64,000 bases of DNA, taken from NCBI RefSeq assembly GCF_000002995.4, contig NW_025062475.1, positions 3,254,528 through 3,318,527 of the forward strand, in the 5' to 3' direction. This document shows, in pieces, positions 1 through 15,200 of the stretch; position 1 is the first letter of the stretch; every line of letters begins with the position of its first letter. The DNA comes from Brugia malayi (taxonomy: Eukaryota > Nematoda > Chromadorea > Rhabditida > Onchocercidae). The translations under genes were made by a program, and so were the position numbers. Below the pieces are notes generated by a model. The model did not search any database, was not told the DNA's origin, and saw nothing but the letters and a program-made list of their open reading frames with translations.

Positions 1-340
1 ATTTTTGTTTGACAAATATCATTTCTAAAATGATCGTTAGACTATTTCACTGAAAAATTAAGAAGACAAATTGATATAAAAATATGTTTTAAATATTTTT
101 TTTTATATGCTATCATATCACATTTGTTCTGATTAATGTATTTTAAAAAAAAAAAAAATTAAATTATTCCTTAAAGATTATTTTCAATTACCCTAATGTA
201 TGGGAAAGGATTTTTTTGTTCATTTTATCTACTATTTTATTATATTCATACTTCTAACGTTTCTTTTTTCGTAAAAAAAAAAAAAAAAAAAATTCCCAAA
301 TTAAATGAAATATTTCCGTAATTTAAAAATAGAAACTTAC

Positions 341-543
341 CCTAATTACATGTCTTTTTGTATTCGGTGACGGTGGTCCATGTACCAATGTATCAATGTT
401 TTTCTCAGTTACCAGAAATTCTTCCGGTCGATCCAGAAATGAATATTTATCCAAACGTCGAGTAAAATATAATTTATTTTGAGAATTTAATGTCCACATC
501 ATAATATTTTCCACTAAATATTCATGATCCTCATAGATTCGTT
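341..543 (-). CDS. mig-10: mig-10 exon 7: RA-PH linker region
   Basis: The exon encodes [17 protein letters not shown], then [19 protein letters not shown], ending [11 protein letters not shown] before AGG|GTAAGT. This matches the conserved segment joining RA and PH domains in lamellipodin and RIAM. The next exon is outside the window. Confidence 0.95.
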
Positions 544-3500
544 CTAAAATAATATAAACAAAGTGTTATAGCATTGAAATTGTGGTACAACAAGGAATAT
601 ACAAGGAAAAGTAAACAACTATTAAAATTTGTTTATTTTTCATTTACATTCTTTCAAAGTATTAAAGTAAGCAATGAATAAATGATTTTTGTACTAATCT
701 AACTTATACTTATCTTTAATGTCTATTCTTTATTTACATTTTTTAAAAAAAATTAAAATAAGCAATAAATAAGAGAAATAAATTTTGTAGTAATCTAACG
801 TATACTTAAATCCACATATTAACTAATACCAAATTACTTTTAACATTTAATTATATTTCATCTAATCATATTTGAATTAATTTTATTTTATTTGCTAGTA
901 AATGATTTAATTTTAACAATGAAATATACAACATTCATTAATTCAAAAAAAAAAAGAATAATAATAATTAAATTACGCTCATTATGAAATGAATATAAAG
1001 TAAATTATGAAGTTATACTCTCGTCTCGGAGAACTCGGACAATTCATTATGCGTAAATTGAGAAACAATTAAAGTTTGAGAGAACGATTAAAGTTAATAA
1101 ATAAATATATGAAAAGAATAAGTAAAAGTAAAAGTTACTGATGTAAAGCTCGGGATACTCCTCGACAATAGCATGGTGTTCGCTTAATGGAACATTTAAT
1201 TTTGTTGCAATTCGACGGATACATTCAGCAACTGTCCACCTTTCATCGATTAATAATGAAATAGTTGATGAGCCATCATCGATGAAAAATTTCACGTAAA
1301 TTTTTTTAATATCTGCTTCACGCATTTTTTCTAACGCTTCACGTATCTTAGCCGCTTTTATCTCATTAGCAGTAAGTGGACGAGTAGGTTGTTGTTGTTG
1401 TTGTGATTGTTGTTGTTGTTGTTGGTGATGGTGGTGGTGGTGGTGATGACGAAGTTGAGAGGACTCTAAAGCGGAAGAAGTCGACGATTGATTTGGAGAA
1501 GCCTGAAATTATCTTTGTGATATAAGCAAACAGGTAAGATAATTAATGAGTAAAACAATTGGAAAAAAAAATTTTTTTTTGCATTTCGAAATTTGAAAAA
1601 TGTATGAAATGAAAAGATCAGAGAAAATCAAAAATTAATAAGCTTTCAAAATATCTGCTAATATTTTCAATTAACAAATTAAGGATGAAATAAAGTGATC
1701 AAGAATTTATCAGATCTATTTTTTATTTTTTTTTTTCAATTGTTAATTTGGCAATAAAATTAGAATCAAAAAAAGAAAATACTCTAATGATTAATTGTTA
1801 ATTTTCAAATTAAACTTATCAATTTGAAAAAACAAATAATCTTTTTAGATCATTAAAAAGTAGTTTCAATTATGAAAAAGTATTAAATGACGGAATTGAT
1901 ACGATAAAGATTTATCAAATCAAATCATTTTATGACAGCATTCTAATGATACTATAAAGGTCAAAATGATTTATATTATCAAATCAGTAAAATTGATAAA
2001 ATTTAACTCCGTAAAAAGAAAAAAAAAAAAAGGTTTTATAAAATTTGAAGTATTCAATTAGATTTTATAACATTCTTCATATTTTTCTAATATTTTATTC
2101 CAAAGAATATGCCTTAAAATATGCTTATCGATTGTGCTATTTGTTGTGAATAACAAATTGTCAAAGCTATGTCAAAGAAAAGATGGCATTTAGATGAAAT
2201 CCAATTAAATAAGTAATTAATGTGTGTGTGTGTAACTTATCAGTTATCCATTCATAATCAAAATGCCTTATTCGTTTATTAAATAATCCAATAATTAAAA
2301 TCAAAAAATGAATGAAATTAAAATAAAAGGAAATAAAAAAAAAAAAGAAAAGAAAACTAGAAAACTCATAAAAATCAAATAAAAGCTAGAAAAGAAAAAA
2401 TTAATTTTAAAAATGAAATATTTCATTATTTTAGATAAATAAATTTTTATTTTATCTTATTGTTTTTTTTTTTTTTTTCATTAAAACATAAAAATGTTTT
2501 ATTTCATACTTATTGATTGTTTCCTTTTTTTTTTAATAAGTTTTTAGAAAGAATTTAAAATTAAATTTTTAAAATTAATAAAACATAACAACATACCATA
2601 GAAAGATTGGAATAGTTTTTTTTTTTTTGTTCTTTTTGGGATGAATGTATTTTAGCTATTATCGCGGTTAAATCGCGGGAAGGAAATTGTTAAGTACCCA
2701 ATGTCCGATAAAATGGGTTATGTAATCTCACAAATGTATGTAATATACATTTATGGATTGAAAAGAAGGAAAAAAAATGGATGAAAAAAGGAAATTTAAT
2801 ACAAAATGTCTGTGCCATTATTCCGGTTTACGTTTACTTTTCATTAGCTTTTCCGTAATGCTTAAAGCATTTGTGATGAATCATTGAAATAATAATCATT
2901 AAATAATTCAAATCGTTCCATTATTGATTGTTTTGTATTTTTATCTCTCCTACTCTATAAATAACTTTTAAAATTTTAAAAACTTTTTCTCTTTAGAAAT
3001 TAGTTTTTTTTTTTTTTTTTTGTCTCTTGAAATTATTGAAATATGCAAAATTATAATGTAAGATATTTAGAAATTATAAATAAAAATGAAAATAATTGAT
3101 AAATAATAGTTATTATATTTTAAATATCATCTTTCTTATCTGGTATTATTTGCTAAAGAATTTATAATGTAATTTAAGACTTTTATTTGTTCGTTAGTAA
3201 AGATATTAGGATGAAATGAATAGTTAATAATGAATAACTGAAATGAATATAAAAGGGTCATTTTTAGTAAAATTTAATAAAGTTTAAAAATGATAACTTA
3301 AAAAAAAAAAAAAAAAAATGGGACAATAAGAAATAATTGCAAGTACTTTTGCGTAAGAAAATTTTTAAGCATTTGTTGTATAACGGTTAAGAAGAATGTT
3401 TATAGTAGTTGAAAGAGTAAACAAGGAGAAAAATTCCCTCTCTTTTTTTTTTGCAAAATTCTTTGTTAGAGAGAAGAACGAATTGATAATGAAAATAGTT

Positions 3501-6231
3501 GAATGAATTTTTGTACACTTTAGAATAAGTATCGATGATTCATTTTTTTTTCCTTTCTTTCTTTCTTTCTTTTTTTTTTGCTTTCTTTCATCTTTCTTCC
3601 AGTTTAGCAATTCAGAAACTATCAATACTTTTAATTGTATGCAAAAAAAGAGAAAAAAAAAATTTGCATAATATTATTATCTGTTTATTAACATTTGAAA
3701 ATAATTAATTCATTGATGCATTAATATGATTATTCATCCATTTGTTATGGCATATGTTTTCAGCACTGATAAATATGTCAGATCAGTTGATGATAACATT
3801 TATCAGATCATTTCATTCTTAGATTATTTATCAATTTAAATTATAATGAAATTAGATTATAAATGAATAAAGCTATTATTAAAACTAAATAATTGCTTCT
3901 TCTTCTCCTTCTTATAACTATCTGAAGTGAAAAATAACTTTGAATATTATAAAATAAATTACATGCTTATATGTTTTAAATTATGAATTTATGTTAGGAA
4001 AGCAATCGATATATTGAGCGAAATTAAGAAATCTGATTCAAATTCAAAAAGCAATAAGAAATTTAAAGAAAATTATCTTAAGAAAAAAAAAAATTTATCT
4101 AGATTTAAAAGATAAAAATCTAATGGATGGATATATTATATATGTGAAATTATCAAAACAAAAAAAAAAAAGAAATAATAAAGAAATATCATCAGTTCAG
4201 AAATTCATTCCACAAATTCAGGTAATATTCAGGTTAAAAGGTATATCCTTCAACACAATAAACACGTCATTGAAATCATAACAAAACATCGAATGACCTG
4301 TCACAAAACATCGAATGACCTGTCATAATCACATATCACTTTTACATCGATGAAAAAAAAAAAAATTTCATTACCTGAAGGTCATCTCATCTGTGCTTTA
4401 TTAGTTGTTTTCTTTTTTATATGTGTGCAGAAAATTACTATTTGCGCAGCTAAAAATAGGAGATGGAAGAGAGAAAAAAAAGTTGTAAAATTACGGAAAC
4501 TATTGTAAAATACCGCATGTGATTATATATAATACAAAATTTGAAACTGAATGAGTTATAAAGGGTAGAATTGAGAATTTGAAAAATATTGATTTGATTT
4601 TTTTTTTCTTAATCAAGAAAGTTCATTTCTTTCAAGAATCATTTATTCAAATATCACTCCGATCCTATTTTACAATCTTTCGATATTTCAGTTGTATTTT
4701 TTGTAAAGAGAAACGAATAAATGTAAAGAAAAGGAAGCAATAAAGTGAAATCAAAAAATAAAATAAAATAATTGAACCTGTTGAATTGGACTTGGCGTAT
4801 TAAGTGAGCCACGACAGCTATCGGAACATGAGATAGCTGAATTTCTGCAATTTCGATTATTGTTTCGAGATTCGGTACTGGATGAGTCACCAAAAGCGGA
4901 ATCACGATCAGGACTTGGACAATCGGTTGACATCACAGCTCCGATAGTACCTGAGCTGTGCATAAAATTATCGTGATAGGAGAATGAATGTTGTGCATTC
5001 GATTGATGACCAATTCTGCAAAGAATAAAAATGAAATAAATATAGGTTAACCTTCAAAGATGAATTCAGCGTGACAATTTTTTAATTATTATGATGAAAA
5101 GGTAATTTTACAGGTAATTAATACTAATCCATTCATACATTCCTTTTTTTTTTTAGTTACAAATGTTTATAATAAGTTTTGAGATATTTTAATATATGAT
5201 AATACATTTCTCAATGACAATACTTGAATTTCTTTTCCCTATGTCCTACTGAATTAAAATTTTAAATTGAAATTAAAAATTTTTCATTCTGATATTAAAA
5301 ATAACACAGCAACAGGTATATTACTAATATTTTTTCGAATAAGATTAATATGCTAATATATCCAATTTAACAATGATTATACATTGCCTTAATTATTCTC
5401 TCTCTCTCCCTCCCTCCCTCCCTCCCTCCCTCCCTCTCTCTCTCTCTCTGATAAATTTTGGTTTTCGTTTTCTTATTTCCATTTCAGTAATCATTTATGA
5501 AAATGATTAATGAGCAGAAAAAGAAAAAAAAATCACAAATTTATAATATACTATTTTCTTTTTTAAGAAATAAAATATTTTTTTTTAGCGAAAATACTTT
5601 ATAAAACATTTGATTTCATCAAATAAAATTTCCATATTATTATTTCTTTTTTTTTTTTTATTTATTAGAATTGAAATGCTAAAAAAGCATATCATGCAAT
5701 TATGCAAACAAAAATCATTCCAAATCTTCTCTCATCGTACTATTCTTCAAATTTTTTTTTTTTTTACTTATTCCAATAAATTTTATATTGTTAAAATTAA
5801 TTAGAATGATTAGAAATAGTTAAACAATTTGAAAGTGTTAATAACATTGCAAAAATATATTTGAAAAAATATATCAAAAAGATATTTGAAAAGAAAAAAT
5901 GGAAATTTTATTTTAGGTAATTAAAACAAAATATCATTGAATTTATTATCACAGATAATAAAATAATATTTTGCTAGAAGAGTTAATCCATTTTAACTCT
6001 ATTTGCTGCTAATGTTCAAGAAGAGAAATACTGTAAATCTAATTTGTAGTAATTAGGCCAGCAAAAGAGATTGTAGGCTAATAAATTGATTTTTAGCTAG
6101 CATAAGGAATCAGATGAACAGCTTTGATTAGTTTTCTTTACTTTGCGCAAGAGGAAAACATCTGCTGCTAATTTCTGTAATAATTATTATTATCATTATT
6201 TACTGTCGTTATTATTATTATCATTATTTAC

Positions 6232-6280
<49 letters not shown>

Positions 6281-9200
6281 TACAGCCAGTGAATCTTTCA
6301 ATTAAAATATATCTTTGAGAGAAAAAAAAGTGATAAAAAGCTAGGAAATTATATTGAATAAGAAGTAATTTCAAATTCTGGGAAAATTTACTTCATTAAA
6401 GTATAAAAAAAGAAATGATAAGAACTTATGCATTATAAGAAAAAAGGAATTAATTAATCCATTAAAATACTTTTCGATCGATTTTTTAAGAAAAAAAATT
6501 TTCACATTAATTAAAAATTGTACTAAATGATAATATCATTTATACTTTCATTGAAATTATTTTCAATATTTTAAGCGAAGTATTGAAAGTTTTTCGGAGA
6601 AAAAAAGCAAAAATTTTAGAAGGAAAAAGAAAAAAAAAAAACAAACAAAATTTATAAATAAATTAAAAAAAAATTGAAACATTGATAAAATTACTAACCT
6701 TTTTGTATCATTATGTTGCATAACAGAAGTTAAAAGAGTGCTATTTCTTTTACTTTGATTGAGACTACTTTCTCGAGAAACAGAAGTGGGAAGAGTTGGA
6801 AGGCCAAGAAGAGCCTGGTCACCACCAACTGTAAGTTGCTGTTCCAATGCTGATAATTCACCCAATAAAGTATCCAATTCCCAGTCACAACTTTCTGAAA
6901 TTTTATTTTAATTTTTGTTAAATATTTATTCAAATTTCATTTAGCTAAATGAAATTTTGTCAAAATTTCAATGAAAATATCACTTTGTCAAAAAGAATAG
7001 GAAATTAATAAAACTTTACATATCACTGAATACTTTTTTGAATTTCATACAACGATCAGATCAGATATGATTATATTTTGAATCTCTCTTTTTTTTGAGC
7101 CAATTCAGCTCTTTCTAATGCTATTAGTTGATCAGTAACTTATTCAATATGTTATAAATGATTTGCGCATATTGTTCTGATCACATTTGCGCATATTGTT
7201 GAAAAAAATTGTTAATTTGAGAAAATGCACTAAACATTTTCTGAATAAATTTCAAGTGTTTGCGCATATTTTTTGGAATACTATTCGAAAAGTTTATCTC
7301 ATTCAAAATAGAAATAAAAAAATTGAAAATAAATTTTGTATCAAAATTTTATGATAATAATGATAGAATGAAAATAATTTTTTCAACTATCTTTTGTCAA
7401 ATAAAAAGCAAAATTAGGAATTAAATTGGAAAGCGAAAATATTCAGTGATTATAAATTCCCATAAGAGATGCAATTTAAGTCTGAATTCTAATATTTTGG
7501 AAAAATTCAATAAAGTGATATTATAGTGTAAACTAGAAATAAGTAAGAAGAGAGCATAGCATTCTCTTTTACTGAATCAAGTTTGAATTTCTGGGAATAA
7601 GTCGAGACTCAATGAATCATTCTTGATTGTATGATCTGTGAAATTGCTAATATATTACATAACAATCCAATTATTATGTAACTACTTAATGACATGAAAT
7701 TCATTTTGGTGACATTCTTCATATTTTTGTTAGCTTTAAAATAAAAAAAATTGAATCCATAATTTTTGTATTAATAACTAATTTCTTTATCAAATTTTTT
7801 TTTTTCTTTTAACCAATAATTTTATTAACAAATAAATTTTTTTTTTTCTATTTAAAAGTTATGAGAAAAAGAAAAAAGAAGCAATTCATTTAGAAAAAAG
7901 ATTTAAAATTATTACTTTAATATTTCAAATTTAGCAAATTATTAATAATCTATTCATTTTTCACTTCTTGCTTAAATATCTTTTGAAGAATGAAAAAAAA
8001 AATGAATTGATACTAAATTAAATTTTAAAAAAAGATCAATTACACCCTAATTAACGAGTAAAAGCAATACTTCATTGACATTGACAAAATTGTCAAACTC
8101 ATTTTAAACGTTCCTTTTCTTTCTTTCATTCATTTTTTCTCGCTAATAAACTGTACTACACTTAAATATATTCAAGACAAAGAGAGAGAGAGAGAGAGAG
8201 AGAGAAAAAGAAAGAGAAGAGGGAAAAAAAACTGACCTTGTACATTCGCCATGCTGTATCTGACGGCGTCCATCTGTGGTTTCGGTGGTATATGAGGGCG
8301 TTGTCGTACTCGGACCATATCTCGAGCTCCACCTCCTCCATCCACTGATATATTTACTGCTTTCTGTTCATTTGAAGTTGCTGTTGTCGTTGTTGTTGAC
8401 GGTTTTATCGATGATGATGGTGATGATGATGATGATGATGTTGATGACCCGAGAATCTGTTGTGGTACTGCTGTTGTGGAATTCTGAGATTGTCCTATTA
8501 ACTGACCTTTCTGCTCTTCTGTCTCTTTCACATTTTCAAATCCAACAAATCTTTGTTTTTCCATCTGTTAAAAAAAAAAAAATAAAGTAAAGTTGAAATA
8601 ATTAATTCATAATTGTAATAAATTTTTACCAACATTGAATCAATTAATTATTATTACAATATAAATGAAATTAAAATGACAGCAGAAGAGAAAATTTTAT
8701 TTTAAATTTCAAAGTTTATTTCTTAAACTTATATAAAAAAAAAATAATTTTTTCTTCTCTTTTTAAAAAACGAAGAAAAAAAAAGAAGAAGGAAAGAAAG
8801 AGAAATATTTGAAAAAGCATTGATAAAAGAAATTTTCAATAAAATGTAAAAGTGACATATGCAATTGCAATTTTGAAGCGCAATGTAATTCTATCTGATA
8901 TTAGCAATAATAGCAAAATTTAACATAGAAGTCAAATTTTAAAAAAAAAAAATCAACGATCTTATAATTGTAAATAGCATTTAGTCTGTTTTTTTTAAAT
9001 TAATTTTTCTTATATGATTGATAAAAAAGTTGAAAATCAACAAATCTTTATATTTCAATTATTACAATAATAGTAATAAATGAAAGCAAATCAAAATTCT
9101 TAAAGAAAAAAAAAAGATTTTTTTTTCTAAAATAATATGTTCAAATTAATTTAAATATTTCATAATGAATTATTTCACACTATGTATTTCATAATTTCCT

Positions 9201-12200
9201 ATTTATCAATTTTAGGAAGGTATTTTATCCTTAAAATATTTAAAATTATAATATATAATTAAAAATATAACATAAATGAAATACGATACATTTGATATTT
9301 ATTTTTTCAAATTATTATATAAAAAAAAAAAAATGATAAAAATAAAATGAATTGATATACAGCAAATGAGAAGTTTAATTTTTGATTTATGATTTCGTTT
9401 TCATTTCTTTCCTTTTCTTTTCTTTTCTCTTATTTCATTCTTATTTCCATTTTTGTTTATTTTTCTTTTTTTTTTTCTATTATTTCGTTTATTTGTTCTA
9501 GCAGATTATATTTTAAATGTATTTCTTACTTTTACTCTAATAATTAATAATATTATTACATAAATATATGAAAAGTTGAAAAACTAAAAAGTAAAATTGA
9601 TTTTTTTTTTTTTTAATAATTTAAAATTAGTCATTTCAGTATTCTTTTTTTTTTTTTAAATTAGTTCATTTTAGCTATTTGATATATGAAACAATTGAAA
9701 AAAAAAAGGAGCTATTACTACAAGTTAGTAGTAATCTCTTATCTCTCTGATAATAGTATTACCACCTCCTCCTCATATACTATCATCAAAAGTAGATGCC
9801 GAATAGACATCAGTTGCATTTATTTCTGTAAAGGTAACAGCTGACCTTAGTTTCTAATTACTTTACTATGCTCATCAGAAAATGGTCAGGGGTGACAAAT
9901 GTTGCTTATAAGATGAAGATTAGCCACGAAAAGATCACACAAATTAGACATCCTCTAAACATTTCGAATAATTTAGGGATCGTACATTATTTCTAATTTT
10001 CATCAATCATTAAATTTTTCTTCTTTTCTTTTCTTTTTTTTTTTTGATTTTTATAAGCTAAAATTTGATAGAGAATAAACAGAAAGTATCTTGCCTTTCC
10101 TTTTTAAATGAAACATTATCCGGAATTTATTCCGATCTATCAGTAAACATTCATTCATCATAATATTCTTTATGATTTTTATAGAAATATAAAATCAAAA
10201 AAAAAATTTTTGATTTTTTGAAATTACCAAAAAAAAATGCTTCAAAATATAATGTAAATTTTTTTAGATGAAATTGAGATGAAATTATGAGAAAAGTTAA
10301 TTCTCATAATTAATTTTAGAAATAGTTTCATTCTATTTGGAATTAATTATCAGTTACAAAACTTATCAACGCAACAGAATTAGTTATACATACATATAAA
10401 AAAAAAATTTATGAAAGTTTGTAATTTTGAAACTTTAACTAAATTTATAGATTTTAAAACTATTCAGTTATTTTCACATAAATATTCCATTAATTCATCT
10501 TAGACAATTAAAAAAAAAAGACAAGAATCAATTAATTGTTTAATAAAAACAAGAATTTTTATAGGTAAATTATAAAAATTAAATTAAAGTTTTTAGCTGT
10601 TAATTTATCAAACAAAATATGATAGTTGTAAATAATAATAAAAGTTTTTATTATATTTATATCTAAAATAAGGGTTAATGGTTTACACTTTGATGAATGC
10701 TTTTCACGTCAAATGAATCGTACGACTTTGACAGTCCGTCATCATAGCATCATTGAAAGTGTCATATTATCCCATAAAAGAAGGATTGAAAAGAGGAATG
10801 CATTTTGTGGGAATAAAAAAAAAAAGAAAGTCGTCGTTGTCGCATCTCACTCAAAAAGTTAATATCTATTATTTTGCGCTTCAACGCTCATTTCACACTT
10901 ATAATATTGAATGAAAAATTTGAACTGACAAAATGTCATTGAAAAAAAAAAAATTTTTTTTTTTTTTTTCTTTTGAATGTTCGTTTCTTTCTAAAAATTT
11001 ATTTACTTCAAATAATTTATAATCAATGAAAAAAAAAAAAAAAAAAAAGGAAAGAAAGGATTAATCGTTTTTATAAAATTAAATCTTTTAAACTATAAGA
11101 AAATTTTCTTTTAAGAAGAAAAAAAGATAATTAAAAAAAAAATTTATTTTATTGCATTAACTATGCAATATTAAATAATTAATTAACTTATTTATGGTTT
11201 TCTTTTTTATCTATCATTTTGTACAGTTAATTCAATGTAACGAAAAGTTTATCAGTGAGAAATGAAGAATTAATTATATTGATTGATTGATTGATTGATT
11301 AATCAATAACAAATAAATCGATTCGAATGTTTTATTGTTGCTCTTTTTCAGTTTGATTATTTCTTTACACAATTTTGCAGCAATAACTTTCCAAAAATAT
11401 AAACGTTTGAAAAAAAAAAATGTCCTTTGATGGAAAAAAAAAGAGAGAGAAAGAGAGAGAGCAGAATAGGCATTTGAAAAGAAAGTTTTAGAAAGACGAA
11501 AGTTAATTTTGAAAAAAAAAAAAGTTCAGTTAAACATTTTTAAAGTCATTTATAGAAGCAGAAATAGAGTTATTACTTGAAAAGGAACAAAATTGAAAGA
11601 ATTCACATTTCATATATATTTTTTGAAAAAGTTTTTTAAATTCTAAACTAAACTTATTTTTACTTTAAAAGAAAAAAAAAATGAATAAAAGTAAAAAATT
11701 AAAGATAAATTACTTCATAATTGTGTCTGTTAGTTTATGCATAAAATTTTAATGAATCAGAATGAAACCGGATTAATCATACCGGATTAATCATCTCCAA
11801 TTCCGTAAATGATTTATCAACAAACTAACCATTTTTTCATTTCTTTTATTCTATAAAAGTAAAATAACAACAACATATACTTCATTTTTTTTTTTTATTT
11901 TAGGTCATTAAAAGTGGACAGTAATTGTTGAAAGGAACGAAAAGAATAAATTCAATTTTTCGACTTCTCTCTCTCTCTCCCTCTCTCTCTTCCTTTCTTT
12001 TTCTCTGTCACTTTCTTGTCCCTTATTTCTTCTTTTTTTTTTCCAATCTCTTCTAAAATGATCATTAAACATTGATTTAATTATATGCCATGTACAATAC
12101 GAACACACACAAACACACATACACACACATACATACATACAAACATACACACACACACACATGCATACATGCACAAACATACATACACATATAAAAAATA

Positions 12201-15200
12201 CTTATCAACACAAGTAATACAACTTCAAATCTTTCTACTGCAATTAATTTTAGGTTTTGATATTGTAATTAATTTCAGGTCTTGGTACTGCAGTTAATCC
12301 TTTAAATTATTCGTATTTTAATTATAAAAGATAAAAATATAAACTAGTGAGAAGCGGAAAAAGAAAAATCTTTTTTTTTGGTGTTTTTCTTTTTTTATTT
12401 CAAATTTTTATTTTTTCTGTTGTTTAACTTATGCAATGATCACTATGATAAAAGTAAATAAATCAATAAAATAATTCAATTCATTCACAAAAATATTTTT
12501 CTAATTTGCTAAATTCAGAAATTCTTCTTTTTTTTTTTTTTTGAAAATCAAAAAATGATTTTTATTATTGAAGTTTATTATCAATTATTTATTAAATAAA
12601 TGAGTTAAAATTAGTTGGAAAAAATAAAAAAAAAGATTTTTTTTTTTTGGTAATGTAATTTAATATTATATTAGTATTGAAATTCATTATTTTTTAAATA
12701 CAAATTTTTTGTTTAATATAATGGATATTTAATAAGATGAGGGCAAATAAATGAATTTCAATTTTTGTAAGTGAAAATTTGATAGGTAAATGTGTATTAT
12801 CCACCTGTAATAAATACCAATTATTGACATCTGACAGAAATGATTTAGAAGCATTCTGCAGATATTATAAATTTGATTTGAAGGACATAATAATGCTACA
12901 GTTTAAATATGACAATGAAGGGAATGTAGCTATAATTTCATATAAATCACAATTATCGCTGGTATATTGATTAGCAGTTAATTATCATTGGTATATTGAT
13001 TAGAAATTGATTAAAGAAAAAAAGAAAAGATTATTCATTTTGCAATCATAAACACTGATCGCTGGAAAATCACAGAATATAAAAAATAAAGGATAAAAAA
13101 AAGGTTCAAAATTTTTACTTTATTAGAAAAAGTTAAAAATTACCTAACTTCTTCAAATGAAATTTTAAAAGTGCAGGTCATAATTGAAATTATATAATTG
13201 TAAAATGAATAATAAATGATAGCAGTTGTAATTATATCACTGATAGTAATGATAAATGAATTTAATTTGCTTTATGATAATAACAAAATCACTTTTTTTT
13301 CATTTTGCAAAAATTTATTAATGACAATTTTATGCGGTAAATTTACAACAATTTTTGGAAGAAATGGAATAAATGAAAAAAGAAACTGAACAAACTAATC
13401 GATTTAAAATGATGAATGACAAATTGCGCGGATAGATTTGAGCAATATTTAAAATTAAAATATCAAACGTTGTATTAATGTTTATGAATGGATAATTAAT
13501 CATATTTTTATTTGCAAGAAATAGGAAAAGAAAAAAGATTTGCTAATGAAATTTGTAAATATTAATTATGAAAGGTAGGTAAAACTACAAAAAAGGTAAA
13601 ATAAAATTATGAGCTAATTTAAATAGCGTATGAAAAGAGTGAAATAATAAATTAAATTAATTAATAAGAAGTGATATATTTATTGCTATTCTATCATTCC
13701 AATTAAATGATCGATACAAAGACAATAAATAATTTATAAAATATTTTAAATTTCTAAGAGTTTACAATTTTAGCAAAAAAAAAAATTATAAAAGAACCAA
13801 AATTTTGATCGACAATAGCCTCTAATAAAATCACCTATTTTTGGGTTTGTCACCTTGACAAGTATGCAGATTAATCTCTCTCTCTCCTTTTCTTCTCTCT
13901 CTCTCTCTCTCTCCAATTTTCTAATGCTTCACAATCTCTACGAATTTATACAACTGATATATAAAATTTAAAAAAGAAAAAAAAAATAGTTTTACAACTT
14001 TTTATAAAATTTTACAACACCTTATTTCGCTTTTTTTATAAAGTTGATAAAATCGATCAATGTGATAACTTGACTACTACTTACTTAACTTTTTGCAATG
14101 AATTTTTGAACGGAACCAAAACTTATTATCATGTAGAAGAGATAAATTAGAATATTCATAAAGGTTAATAATTATCTTAGCGAATGATTGATGATGTTAT
14201 TATCATGAATAATGTAATTTCAACAATTTATATTTATTGTAGTACGATAAGCAACTATCTTATCGATAGTAATTGTATTGCTCAAATATTTGTAATCATG
14301 ATGAACTCTGACCTAATCAATTTATTTTACGATGTTAGAATGCTAATAGCTTAAAAAAAGAAACTCAAACTTAAAATAAAGCTTAAAATAAATCTCAGTT
14401 TTACTCTTTTCATTTTAGCTCAATATAAATTGTTGAAATTATTGATGAATTTAATTATTTCTAGAGGTAAAAGACAACATTTTCCAACAATTACAATCAC
14501 CAATAAACAATCTTTTTCAAACTCTATATATAATAAAGTAAAAGGCTTATTAATTTAATGAATTGAATTGAATTGAATTGAAAACTCTTCGAACGGATAT
14601 CCGTTTTTGCACATATGCGCTTTTATGTATTCATTGTTTGCCTTACATTCACTAAATTCAAACTACAATTATCACATTTTATATAATCTATTCAAATTCA
14701 TTTCCCATTTAACATTTGAATAATTTACAAATTAAAAAAAGAAACGAAAAAGAAAGTTTGATGTTTCCATCAATAAATTGATAAAATCATTTATAAAAAA
14801 ATATTCAAAAGTTTCTTTTCCTCTGTTTAATTAACTGTTCCTAATGCGCCCAATGTCACATAAGCATTGATGTGTAAATGATTCCTTTTCATTTCTTTTT
14901 TTTTTTTTTAACTATTTAATTCATTTCAAAAGAATTTCTATACTATACAAGTTCATCTCTTATTATGATTAAAATATAATTTAAGACTTCTTTTTTTTAA
15001 AAAAAAAAAAAACTTTTTAGAATTATTTGGCTAAGATTAAGCTTATATTTAACTAAATTGTTATATTTAATAAACTTTTTTTTCTCATAATTTCATAACA
15101 AATTCATTTTTCATTTGACTTTTTTTTAAATGTTTTATCATTCGCCCATATCTTTTAACTAATTTATAAGCTTATCATTTAACTTTATTTATTGCTAGAG

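Noticed and set aside
12779..12970. 63-codon plus-strand frame in mig-10 intron 2
   Set aside because: The sequence is not low complexity, but there are no clear splice sites, no recognised family, and it lies antisense in an intron; too short to support a gene.
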